Translations under genes and position numbers: made by a program | Origin: Anastatus disparis | Lineage: Eukaryota > Arthropoda > Insecta > Hymenoptera > Eupelmidae | DNA length: 64,000 nt | Direction of reading: 5' to 3' | Assembly: GCA_017163975.1 (NCBI GenBank) | Contig: JAFFSR010000351.1 | Span: forward strand, 1,787,001 to 1,851,000 | Notes under the pieces: model-generated | Told to the model about the DNA's origin: nothing | The model's input: only the letters and a program-made list of their open reading frames with translations | Databases searched by the model: none | Part shown: positions 34,556 through 45,112 of the stretch, one piece after another | Numbering within the stretch: the stretch's first letter is position 1 | Layout of the letters: each line of letters opens with the position of its first letter

Positions 34556-35467
34556 GAAATTTGAATTTCAATAACAATACAGAACCCATGCGATTTTGAA
34601 GTCTCCGGAATATTCAAAATATTGAACCCACGAGCTCATTTTCATTCATATAAAACTTTTGAAATACATACGGTTTTGAAATACAATCGTATGTTTATAA
34701 ATATCAAAATTCGATTCTATCCGATCAAACAACTATAATCATAAAATACTTTCAAATAAGAAATGTCACTAATCTAGCATAACATAATCCAAAATACCGA
34801 TATCAAAGTTTCTTGTATTCTAGGATATCTTAATCAATACAATATCAAAGTTTTCCCTTTTCAGAAATTCAGTCAAACTTTCCTGAAATCCAAAAACTAC
34901 ACATCATCAACGTTGTATCCTTTTCATAATCAGTCACACTATCAACACTCCCATAAATCCAATACAATCCCTGTACCTTTTATGATTTTTTGATTCGAAC
35001 TCTGCTCATAAACTTCTCGTTTTCCAGTACTGATGTTCGTGAGTATCTGTTCTTACCACTATAACTTTTTTTTTTTTTTAAAAATATATACTATCCCCTC
35101 ATAGCTTTCCATCTTCTAAATCTACTCTTTACCAAACCTGATTTGAATCTCTCAAATTTTCTCTTCAAGTTTTTGTTTCTAATCTTCCGAAATATTTTAT
35201 ATTTTCTGTTTTATCTTTCATATCAAAGGTTTATGAAATATTTCATCTTTCTAATAAATCTTTGTTTAACTTTTCTAATTCTCGATTCCAATATTTCATG
35301 GATCTAGATGTCCTAAATCTTCCAATGAATATCTTGAATTTTCCAACAATATTCCATGGATATTCCAATTTAGAAGAACAACTACGAATATTCAGGATTT
35401 CCATGGAGATTCCTAAAATATTTCAAATCTTCCGCCAATATTCCAGAGCTTCCATAAATACTTTGGG
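34556..35467. mobile_element. ~910-bp insertion in the right arm only
   Basis: The left arm reads straight through CAGTCAGTATAAG at 31005-31020. In the right arm the matching sequences (..ATCTTACAC and TGACTGACTG..) are separated by about 910 bp. This segment has CCGCGAAATTTG at one end and ACTTTGGGCAC at the other. Its right third is a degenerate TTCCAATATTTC/ATGGAATATT repeat that yields a 71-codon chance ORF. CAC next to both junctions may be a 3-bp duplication. Confidence 0.65.
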
Positions 35468-36499
35468 CACTGACTGACTGAAAAGAATTGCCCTTAACAT
35501 ACATAAACTACAAGTTAAAGTTTTCAAAATAAAATTTAAAAAATTCTAACTTTAATACAAATTTTAGTAAAGGAAATTAATTTTAAAACAATACTCAATA
35601 CCTGTACATTGAAATTACAGCAATCTCTATAATGTCTTAAGGTAAAGAGCCATAAATGTGATCTGCATCTTTTCTTTTACATAATAGTACTCCTAGAATT
35701 TAAGGCAACAGAAGAAAAACAACAGCGTCTTCGCTTTCTAGAGATAAAAATGATTTTTCAATATTCACATGAATATTAAATTAGATGTTTAGCAAAGAAT
35801 CATAAAATATTGTAAAAACTAAATCTCAACAAAATAAACTTGCTTCAGTTCACATATAAAAGTTTATTATTCATTATCTTAGTAAATTAAAGAATTGATT
35901 ATAATATAATAATTTACTGCTTCAATTAATTTATACATATAAGCATGAAAAAGGATTTAATAAATCAAGTCTGTTTATAATATCTTCTTTTCTTAGAGAA
36001 ATCAAAACTCAATTATGTCACTGCGTTTTGAGTATTTATCAGATTTTCACATGATAGCACTAGAATTATAATAAGTAAATATTTTAATTTTTGAAATTTT
36101 AATTTTATGAACTCAAAAGCTCTTCTTTTTAAGATTATTGTTTATTATTACCTTACTCATCCAAGTGCTGCTCTTAATTCATAATGGTTTTTTCTATGAT
36201 TAAAATAATTATATTTTATTTTAATATTTCTAAAATAAACTTGACTTAAATTTAAATTTTTCATACTTAACATACCATTAACTTTAGATGATTCTGGCTT
36301 CTTCTGAATCTTATTATTTGTTTACATTTAAATCCACGTGCGAGTTTACAGGTTACCTCGCAATTTATCACTAGTTTTGATCTAGTTATTTCAAATTTAA
36401 AAATTGCGCTATTCGAACTTAGCTATAGCATCGACTTTTTGATCTGGTACACTCTGAACATAGCATAGTGGTACAAAAAAATAATCGAACCCCAGCTGA

Positions 36500-36722
36500 T
36501 GTTGACCGCAGAATGCCGAAAAAAAGTAGTCCCTATTCCCTACGCGTTAAGATCTAGATCTATAATTATTTTATTGAAATTATTGATTAAAAAAGTAATT
36601 ATTTATATAGCCTATGACACCCGTCACATTATAAAGAATTTAAATTTAAAATTTGAAAACGATCGGTTTAGTAGTTTTTGAGATAATTGAGAACATTCGA
36701 ACGAACGCTGTCCTTTTATATA
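36500..36722 (-). mobile_element. Helitron-like 5' end, right arm
   Basis: Reverse-complement copy of 29575-29807, with no residue difference in the overlapping 60-codon frame. Together the two copies bound the core of the palindrome. Confidence 0.7.
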
Positions 36723-37152
36723 ATAGCAAGATAAAAAAAGGAGGAAACGTGGGACGAAGACCCGAACAATGCGTTTTCTCGGATGAGAACAGAAAATATG
36801 AAACAGAAAGATAATAAATTATTTAATAATTACGAAAATGTTCCAAAAATTAATCACAATTGCAGCCAGGAGAAGAAATTAAAAGAAAAATTATACAGTG
36901 CGTCTTATGACAATAAAACCACCAAAGATTTGGATGAAACTTTTATCGGAATGTCAATTGTGATATCATTTTAAAAACTATGGAATATTTTTAAAAACTA
37001 ATCTCAAAAGAGAAAAAATATCATTTGAACATTTATTTAAAACTTTAAAACTTTCTTTACTGTAACAATTACAAAATCAACAAAAATAACACTTTTTATT
37101 TTGTTCTATAACTATAAAACCAGTTGGAAAATTTCATCATGGAATCAGCGAT

Positions 37153-37484
37153 GCCGATAGTGGTAGCGTTAGAGCGGGAAATTAAAAATTTCCAAAATAA
37201 AAGTATTAAAAAAATACTTTTTATGATTTTATAATTAATAATAAATTTAAAGAAAGAAAGTTACTGTAACAAAATAAATTTATTGCTCTTATTTATAATT
37301 ATTTAAATAATTTAAAAATTATGCAATATTTATAAATTATAAATAAGTGCAACAAATTAATTCTGTTATAGTGACTTTCTTTCTTTGAATTTATTATTAA
37401 TTATAAAATCATGAAAAGTATTTTTTTAAATATTTTTATTTTGGAAATTTTTTAATTTCCCGCTCTGACGCTACCACTATCGGC
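37153..37484. mobile_element. 332-bp palindromic MITE (right-arm copy)
   Basis: Mirror of 28820-29153, with the same GCCGATAGTGG termini, and only small differences. It sits inside the Tc1 element upstream of the transposase start. Confidence 0.9.
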
Positions 37485-37615
37485 TAGAATGGAGCTTTTG
37501 ACTGTCACAAAATGTGTTTTAACGGTCAACGGTTTCAAATTCAATTTTTATTGTTGGATATTGTTATTATCACATTTACACATTTTATTATTATATTGAA
37601 AAGAAATTTATTATA

Positions 37616-38645
37616 ATGCCTCGAGGTAAATGCGTATCTGAAGAAGAAAAAGGAAAAATTTTAGCGTATCGTGAAAGTAATATAAGTATTCGAGAAATCG
37701 CCCAAAAACATAAGAGATCGCACAATATTGCTTTAAATTTTCTTAAAAATACTGCTTTTTATGGTAAAAATAAAAAAGGGGGATCAAAGAAGAAGGTAAC
37801 TGCACGGATTGAGCGACAAATAACAAAAACAGCGAGTTACTCTACAAAAAGCTTACAAAAAATTAAAGAAGAATTGCAATTGGAAATTTCACGCAGTACG
37901 ATTCATAGAGTAATTAAAAAGTCAGAACATCTCGTAAGACAAAAGTTGAAAAAAGCTCCAAAGCTATTTAACAACGCTATAAAGAGGCTCGGCTTGAATT
38001 TTCAAGATTCAACATAAACACTGATTGAAATAAAGTAAGTTAATGAGTAAGTATTGTGTTAATATCGTAACGATATTGTGAATTATGAATTGAAGTTTAA
38101 TTTATTTAATAATATTTCAAGGTTATTTTTTCAGATGAAAAAAAATTAATTTGGACGGCTTTGATGGCAATCACTCTTATTGGAGAGATTTGAGAAAGGA
38201 ACCTCAGTATTTTTCACGCAGAAATTTTGGAGGTGGAAGCTTAATGGTTTAGGGAGCTTTTTGTAAAAATGGGCTTTTACGTTTAGCTTTTCCATCTTGT
38301 AAAATGAATGCAACATAATACATTGATGTACTGCAAAATCGATTTCTACCTTGTTTAGATCAAAACAAAACACAAAATTTAATTTTTCAACAAGATAATG
38401 CATCAATTTATGCAAGTAAAGCTACAAAACAGTGGTTTGTTAATAATGACATTCTAGTTTTACTATGGCCAGCTTGCTCTCCAGACTTAAGAGGCGGCCG
38501 TATAACTCTGTCCTCGTCTAATCTAAATTTTCGTTAGAAGCTTGGGGTGAAATCGAAAAAGAAATTAAAAAAAAATTTATTTGACAGTATCTCCAATAGA
38601 ATTTTCCTGGTTATACATAACCGTGGAGGACCAATTAAATATTAA
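37616..38645 (+). pseudogene. Tc1 transposase pseudogene with intron-like gap
   Basis: The first frame (MPRGKCVSEEEKGKILAYRE to 38017) is the paired helix-turn-helix DNA-binding region: HTH1 about residues 5-50, HTH2 about 60-115, then HLVRQKLKKAPKL. A shift near 37990 is followed by RLEFSRFNINTD and a TGA at 38026. Then 87 bp with GTAAGT..TTCAAG borders precede VIFSDE, where the first catalytic Asp lies at 38134-38136. Later come a shift near 38146, GGGSLMV with a TAG at 38250, a TAA at 38316, FQQDNAS (second Asp at 38394) and WPACSPDL. From about 38491 foreign-looking bases replace the expected NPIENLWG, removing the third catalytic acid. The C-terminal SNRIFLVIHNRGGP remains, to a stop at 38645. 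Confidence 0.85.
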
Positions 38646-38953
38646 CAAAAATATTAGATCATATTAAGGTATTAATTTTATGTTTAACAAATATAATTGC
38701 GCTGTTTTCCCAAAATGGTTTTATAGTTATGAAACGGATAAAAAATGTAATATTGTATTAATTTTGTAATCATAACAAAATAAAAAGTTTGTAGTTTTAT
38801 AATGAGCCTTCAGACGATATTTTTTTTTCTTTTAAAAGTGATTTTTAAAAATATTCCATAGTTTTTAAAACGATATCGCAATTCTTTTTGACATTCCGAT
38901 AAAAATTTTATCCAATTCTTAGGTGATTTTATAGTTATTGGACGCACTGTATA

Positions 38954-39455
38954 GTGATGAGAAAAATTTTGTTTACGAGGAGCAGAATATTCGAGAAAAA
39001 AAGAAAAATACCGAATAAGATGCAAAAAGAAATATTTCACATGAGGGAAAAGAAGAAGCAGAGTTACATGCAGAGAAAGAGAATATTATACACGAGAAGT
39101 CTGAGATAAGAAACAAATATGAGATACTTCAAAAGAACAAGCAAGAAGGAGTAAACTTGAAAACGTTAAATAGAAAGATTTAAGAATTTTGACGTAAAGA
39201 ATGCGAACCTGACGACTATTATAACAAATATGCTCGAGAGGAAAATGAATATGACAAAAATAAATATTATTAGTATGATTTCGACGATTTAAAGAATGAG
39301 TATTTAAGACTTACTAACAAGTCTTTTGACATATTATCCTATGACGAAATCCAAGAAGAAAACTTTGACATAAGCACGACGCATGACTTGTAAGCTTTAA
39401 GGCTAGAAAAATTAAAGTTACAATTGCAACTACAGTACTTGATCGAAAAGGAAAA
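38954..39455 (+). pseudogene. Purine-rich decayed coding sequence
   Basis: Broken frames read charged, Lys/Glu-rich protein, for example YNKYAREENEYDKNKYY and FDILSYDEIQEENFDI, then LRLEKLKLQLQLQYLIEKEK. Position just upstream of the integrase C-terminus suggests it may be part of the same retroelement, but I do not recognise a domain. Confidence 0.35.
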
Positions 39456-39676
39456 AGTACGCAACCTATAACAATTATAGATATACTCCTATAGATGATA
39501 GCGTTTGGCTATTGAAAGGGGGCAAACAATATAAACAAGCTGACCAATATGAAGGACCATATCTGGTTACAGATGTTTCCAATAATAAATGTAATCTTAA
39601 AATAAGAATAAATAATCATAAAACTAAGGAAGTTCATGCTGACCGGGTAAGAATATCCTATTTGGAACGAAAGTAA
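39456..39676 (+). pseudogene. Gypsy-type integrase C-terminus (GPY module)
   Basis: The open frame reads YTPIDDSVWLLKGGK, QYEGPYLVTDVSNNK and KEVHADRVRISYLERK, then a stop at 39674-39676. VWLL..GGK followed by the YxGPY core and a final VHxxRxR is the GPY/F module at the C-terminus of many Ty3/gypsy integrases, which helps bind DNA ends. Only this tail survives. Reverse transcriptase, RNase H and the integrase core are absent from the window. It marks the end of a pol gene; the satellite element starts ~110 bp downstream. Confidence 0.7.
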
Positions 39677-39787
39677 AAAAAAAAGAAAATTCGGATTAAA
39701 ATAATATGTTAAACGATAAGAAAATTCATGAGGAAATTAATTAAATTAGAGTAAGGTAGACGGGAGTCTCTAAACTTTAAGTGTGAC

Positions 39788-41605
39788 CCCACATAACATG
39801 AAATATTTATGAAAGCTTTCAGAAATATTTGCAAGGAAAGAATGAAAGATTTCAAACATCTTTCGATGAAAGATTGTTGAAAGCCAGCTATGTCCGCCTG
39901 AGGGACTGCAAATAAATATTTCAATGAAAGTTTTTTGAAAGATTTCAACAAGATTTTCTAAAATATTTCAAATAAATATTTAAGAAATATTTATGCAATA
40001 TTTCGAAGCAATATTTAAACAATCAAATAAATCTTTCATGAAAGATTTATGAAAGATTTCAGCAATATTTACGGCAACATTTCAAGAAAATATTCATTAA
40101 AGATTTTCACAATCTTTCATTGCAAGATTATCACTGTTTTAAAAATCTTTTATGAAAGATTTCAGCATTATTTACGGTAATATTTCAAGAAAATATTTAT
40201 GAAATATTTTTGCAATCTTTCATAGCAAGATTATCAGAGTTACAAAAATCTTTCATGAAAGATTTATGAAAGATTTTAGCAACATTGACGGTAATATTTC
40301 AAGAAAATATTTATTAAAGATTTCCACAATCTTTCATTGTAAGATTATCACAGTTTTAAAAATCTTTCATGAAAGATTTATGAAAGATTTCAGCAACATT
40401 TACAGTAATATTTCAAGAAAATATTTATGAAATATTTCTACAATTTTTCATTGCAAAATTACCACAGTTTTAAAAATCTTTCATGTAAGATTTATGAAAG
40501 ATAGTGTGAAGGTTTTTGGCTGAAGCATGGAGAACACTGGAGAGAAATCTTTTATAAATCTTTCAAACAGGTTTCCTTAAAAATTTCTATGAAAGCTTCC
40601 AACAATCTCTCGTTGTAGCCTAAGTAAACAAAAAATCTCGCAGAGAAATATTGTTGAAAGATTTTATAAAATATTCCATGAAGCTTTCTTTAAGAGATTA
40701 CTACTATATTTCCTTGCAATATTACATGAAATATTTATGAAATTTTGTGTCAAGATTTTTGGGAACAGCATGGAGAACGCTCCGGAGCAATCTTTCATAA
40801 ATCTTTCAATTATGTTTCCTGAAAGATTTCGATGAAAGCTTCCAACAATCTTTTATCGCAGTCCAAGTAAACCATAAATCTTGCAGAGAAATGTTGTTGA
40901 AAGATTTCATGAAATATTCCGTCAAACCTTTTTTGTAAGATTGCTACTACGTTTCGTTGCAATATTATATCAAAGATTTGTAAAAGATTGCGTGAAGGTT
41001 TCGAGGTACAGTAAGGGAAACGTATGGGAGAAATCTTGTATAAATCTTTCGAACATGTTTCCTGAAAGATTTCAATGAAAGCTTCCAACAATCTTTCATC
41101 GCAGTCTAAGTAAACCAAAAATCTTGCAGTGAAATATTGTTGAAAGATTTATGAAATATTCCGTGAAGCCTTCTCTGTAAGATCGCTAATATATTTCCTT
41201 GCAATGTTGCATAAAAGATTTATGAAAGATTGCGTAAAGTTTTCGAGGTACAGCTAGGAGAACGCCTGTGAGAAATCTTTCATAAATCTTTCAATCATTT
41301 TTCGTGGAAACTTCCTTTGAAAGCTTTCAGCAATCTTTCATTGTAATATAAGTTAACCAATAATCTTGCAGAGACATATTGTTGAAAGATTTATGAAATA
41401 TTGTTTGTAATATTTCATCGAGATTTCATGGAATATTTCAATATAATATTACTGTAATATTGCTGAAAGATTTCATTGAAAGATTTTTTATTCGTTCGTT
41501 ATATCTTGCTACGAAATATTTCAACAATATTTATAAAATATTTCTAAGAAATCTTTCACTGAAAGATTTTGAAATGTTTCACTGTTTTATTTCATGCTAT
41601 GTGGG
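39788..41605. mobile_element. 1.8-kb element filled with satellite, terminal CCCACATA repeats
   Basis: The ends CCCACATAACATGAAATA and TATTTCATGCTATGTGGG are inverted repeats. The left third has ~115-bp imperfect units built on AATCTTTCATGAAAGATTTA. From about 40500 to 41400, a 242-243-bp unit recurs about 3.5 times: its AGCATGGAGAACGC-type mark lies at 40524, 40767, 41010 and 41252. Every part is made of GAAAGATTT/AAATCTTTC and GAAATATTT words. The frame at 40810-41118 is open because ~243 bp equals 81 codons, not because it is a gene. Confidence 0.8.
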
Positions 41606-43670
41606 ACAGTCCCATAGGTAGACATACATATAATATCTAGATCTTAAAATAGTTATATATTTAATAAAAAGGGGATAGAAATAAAAACGCTACAAGATTA
41701 GGTTAATAATAAGAAAAATAAGTAATTGAAAGTAAATTGTAAAAAAAAAGAAACAAAGCCGAGAACAATACGCGACTTAAATATTATAGGATAGGAAGGT
41801 AGGAGTTAAAATAATAAGCAGATACAGCAGTGATGATTAGATGAATTTAGGGACATGTTAACGAAAGAATATATTAACACACGATAACCGAAAATCGTCA
41901 AGTCTTTCAAAGATAAAAACAAAAACCCGCACATATATTTCCTCATTATCTTGAGATTGAAAGAAAGAAAGACTCTCTATACAAAAATTTATGCAAATAG
42001 CGATTTTTATAAAAATGTTCACTCTTCTTACAAGGGGGGGAAGGGAATAAAATTTCAGAATTTTATTCAGGTTAAAGTACATCTACGCATACAAAAAAAA
42101 ACATTAAAAAGATAAGTCAATGAGTCGCACAGTTGCGCGGTAGCAAGAAAAAAATACAGAAAACATAGAGATACACGTATAAAGACATATATGATGTTTA
42201 AGTATGTCAAACTTTTCTTGAAAACAAAGCAACAAAATTAATTTGCTCTCATTAGACAAAATATTGTTTTTTACTATACAAGTTGCGGAGAACCCTTAAT
42301 TTCTATTAATGATCACTAGTTTTACCAAAAATCTACATTTTTATTTTCAAAAGGATAGAGTGATCCAGCGACCTCTTAACTATTTATTATTTTGTTTATT
42401 TAATTAAACAATAATTATATTGAATAACATGATTATTAATAAATGTTAAAAATTTGTTTATGAGAATAATATAAAATTACATGAGAATAATTATTGTAAA
42501 CAGTGAAAAATAAAACGAATAAATAAACAATGAATAAGTAAATTCAATTAATTTTACAATTATACCATCAATTTTTATGATATTATTGATTTTAATACGA
42601 AATTTTATTCTTATTCAATAACATATTTAAGGATGTTTTCTTTGAGTATTAAACATGAAACAATGAAATTATAATAGATTAACGCTAATCATTAAAACTT
42701 GCAAGTTGAAAACATTTATGAAATTCTATAGCACAAGTTATCTTGATTAAGTTACTGTTTTTAGAGGTTTTGAACAATGAAAAGAAAAAAAAAAATTTCA
42801 ATCATACTTCAATTGTTACTGAGGTTTTTATAATTTAGATTGCAATGATGAAATTATATTTTAAATTTTTAATATTCTGATTAACTTTAAATAAAAATAA
42901 TTTTGATTATTTTAAAATAAACATTTTATAAATGAAAATACATAAAAGATTTAATGTATATATATTTTGTCTACGTTATCAACCTTTTACGCTCCGGTTA
43001 CATGTATTCTTATTCCACAGCTTATTAACTTTGTAATACTTCATATACTATCATTTATGAATTTCAATCAAGTATATAAACTTGATAACCAACTAACGCA
43101 AACTAATTTATATAATAATATATAATTTATACATATTTATTCATCAGGGAATGAATTATTTTCTAAATATAAATAAAACTTGAAAATGTAAAACAACTCA
43201 ATTTATACAAAAATATGAAATCAATTTAGAAAATCAAACATAGTTATTATAGATTTAAGCCTATTTATATTAAAATAAATAGAATACGCAAATAATTTAA
43301 CTAAAATTAACATAAATAATAGCAAATATAATATATTAAAAATTTAATTATATTAATAAATTAATGGAAAAAAAGTTAAAATTCAAAATATTTTATCATT
43401 TTTTTTTAATCATAGATTTTAATTATTGTTGAAAAATTATTAGTTAGTTAATGTAGGATTGTTTTTAATAAAAATAAACATACATTTAAATATTTAAACC
43501 TCAATGATCTTTTTAAATAAATTGTTAAATAAAAATAATGTCTACAATTATTCTATTTTTTAAAATGTTTTAAAAAAAAATAAGTAATTCATAAAACAAT
43601 TTATAATTTATATTATAATAAATTATTCATAATTATTAGATTAAAGAAAATTGGAAAATAAAATATCAAA
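41606..43670. other. AT-rich stretch before gag
   Basis: No coding sequence is seen. A polypurine run, CAAGGGGGGGAAGGGAATAA at 42031-42050, resembles the polypurine tract that primes plus-strand synthesis next to a 3' LTR. I could not delimit an LTR after it. Confidence 0.4.
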
Positions 43671-45112
43671 ATGATTGATAATCAGGGATTAGTGGCTTTT
43701 GAAATAGCTAAAATTTCGATTCCCGAATATGATGGTAAAAACATGTCTGTTCATGATTATATAGCAGAATGTGAGGATGCATTATCTGGAATAGAACCGA
43801 AATTCGAAAAAAGTTTAGTAAAGATAATGAAAAGTAAACTAAAAGGAGAAGTATATAAGTCAGTTATATGTAATAATTTCAATAATATATTTCGGTACTA
43901 GTGCGATAAAGTGATTTTTTACTCGTGTGGCGGTTTGCGCCCGAGCGAAGCGAGGGTGAAAAGGTCACACGAGTAAGAAATCACTTTCTCGCACGAGTAT
44001 CGAACACTATTTTTTGACACGACGTGTGAGAAGCTCCATTTTCGCACGTGTCACTTTGTACAGCGTGCGTGAAATCGAGCTTCTCGCACGGAGTGTCAAA
44101 AAACTTTTTATGAATTTAAATACGTAATGATATCATATTTTAGATCTAATGAGACAGTTTGTCAATTGTTAGGAAAACTAGACAGTATTTTTCAATATGA
44201 CAATGAAACTGTTGTAGCATTCTATGTTCGATTACGTAAAATAGAAAAACAAATATTATACTTACATTTTTTAGAAAAATCTTCAAACATTCCCTTTAAA
44301 AATTTTATTGAACAAGATATACTTAATAGTTTTATTATGGGATTGAAACCAGAGATTGATATTAGAATGCAAAGTCACTATCCCAGTTTAGAAGAATCTT
44401 TGTTCGACGCAGTATACATTAAAAAACATGGTATTCGTAGACCGGAAAATAATACTATAGCTTTAAAAACAGAGAGTTCCTTGAGTTTAAATGTAAAGAA
44501 TGATGAACAAATCCCAGAAATAAATTTAACTGATGAAAGAAAAATAGATATTGAATTGAATCAAACAGAATTCAATATTTTAAATAACTGTCAAACTAAT
44601 GATCATTCTTTAAGTTCTGAAAATATTCAGTCTAGAATTTGAAATGAGATGACAATATTAATTCAAATCAAATAGATGAACTTAAAACTACTACAATTTC
44701 TAAAACAAATCAGTTTTGCTTAGACTCTGAATTTGAAAAAATTGATGAAGTTTTGGAACCAAATATTCTTAATGATAATCTTCCAGAATTGATAGAAACA
44801 TATCTTAATTCGATTTCAGTAATAGATTTGAAAATAAAAAGCAATAAAATTTATGACAATCAATTCTTAATTTCAGCAATGAAATTTCATAAAAGTCTAG
44901 TTACTGAAGTAAGTTCAATATTTTCAAATAAACAATATAACGTTTATAAGATGAATTCTTTGCTTACTAAGAGTAAAAATCAAGAATTACGAGATAATGA
45001 CGAAATTTTAGATAACAATTTGCAAATTTTGAATCATGTTACACAAAATAATTTAAACAATGCATCAAATTCCCATTTGAATCCTATCTTGAAAATTATA
45101 CCAATTTATTAG
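43671..45112 (+). pseudogene. Gypsy-type gag-like gene, broken by a hairpin element
   Basis: The first frame (43671-43890) has SIPEYDGKNMSVHDYIAECE and then KSKLKGEVYKSV, the start of the Gag capsid N-lobe (family pattern F..CE.A....P..E..L...I..KL.G.A). The frame resumes at 44110 with GKLDSIFQYDNETVVAFYVR and LNSFIMGLKPEI, the capsid C-lobe pattern. The 218-bp insert (43891-44108) breaks codon continuity; outside it the frame fits. A stop at 44640-44642 plus a shift lead into an Asn/Asp-rich tail ending at 45112. No CCHC knuckle is seen. Gag would assemble the retroelement's capsid in the cytoplasm. This copy is dead. Confidence 0.75.
43891..44108. mobile_element. 218-bp hairpin element (type c) inserted in gag, TAT duplication
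   Basis: TTCGGTACTAGTGCGATAAA opens a set of two hairpins. The first has arms TTTTTTACTCGTGTG.. and CACACGAGTAAGAAA with apex CCCGAGCGAAGCGAGGG. The second has arms GTGTGAGAAGCTC and GAGCTTCTCGCAC. The host reading frame continues cleanly across it if one TAT (43888-43890 or 44109-44111) is counted, so it inserted with a 3-bp duplication. An inverted copy lies at 48392-48608. Confidence 0.85.

Larger units (their letters stand above)
28784..37520. repeat. Giant inverted repeat, 8.7 kb
   Basis: The left arm (from 28784) is the reverse complement of the right arm (ending 37520), with a loop at about 31720-34050. The outer ~1.6 kb is nearly identical: two short open frames (60 and 63 codons) are the same residue for residue in both arms. 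From about 30400 inward, identity falls and indels appear. Left-only segments lie at about 30375-30612 and 31255-31495; a right-only segment lies at 34556-35467. The arms carry part of a Tc1 element, a 332-bp MITE and a Helitron-like 5' end. No gene is seen in the loop. Confidence 0.85.
36894..38951 (+). mobile_element. Tc1-family transposon, 2.06 kb, inactive
   Basis: The ends TACAGTGCGTC and GACGCACTGTA are inverted repeats flanked by TA on both sides (36892-36893 and 38952-38953), the Tc1/mariner target duplication. Inverted similarity extends about 230 bp inward on each side, including TTTTATAGTTAT-type sequence. The interior holds a 332-bp MITE and one broken transposase gene. The element's left part is included in the giant inverted repeat, but the rest is single-copy in the window. 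Confidence 0.9.

Noticed and set aside
28784..37520. Assembly artefact as cause of the giant inverted repeat
   Set aside because: The inner arms differ by many substitutions and arm-specific insertions, which a simple assembly duplication would not produce. The outer, near-identical part still merits long-read confirmation.
40810..41118. 102-codon minus-strand frame with an internal ~80-residue repeat
   Set aside because: The frame is open because the 242-243-bp satellite unit is about 81 codons long; the content is repeat words, with no domain.
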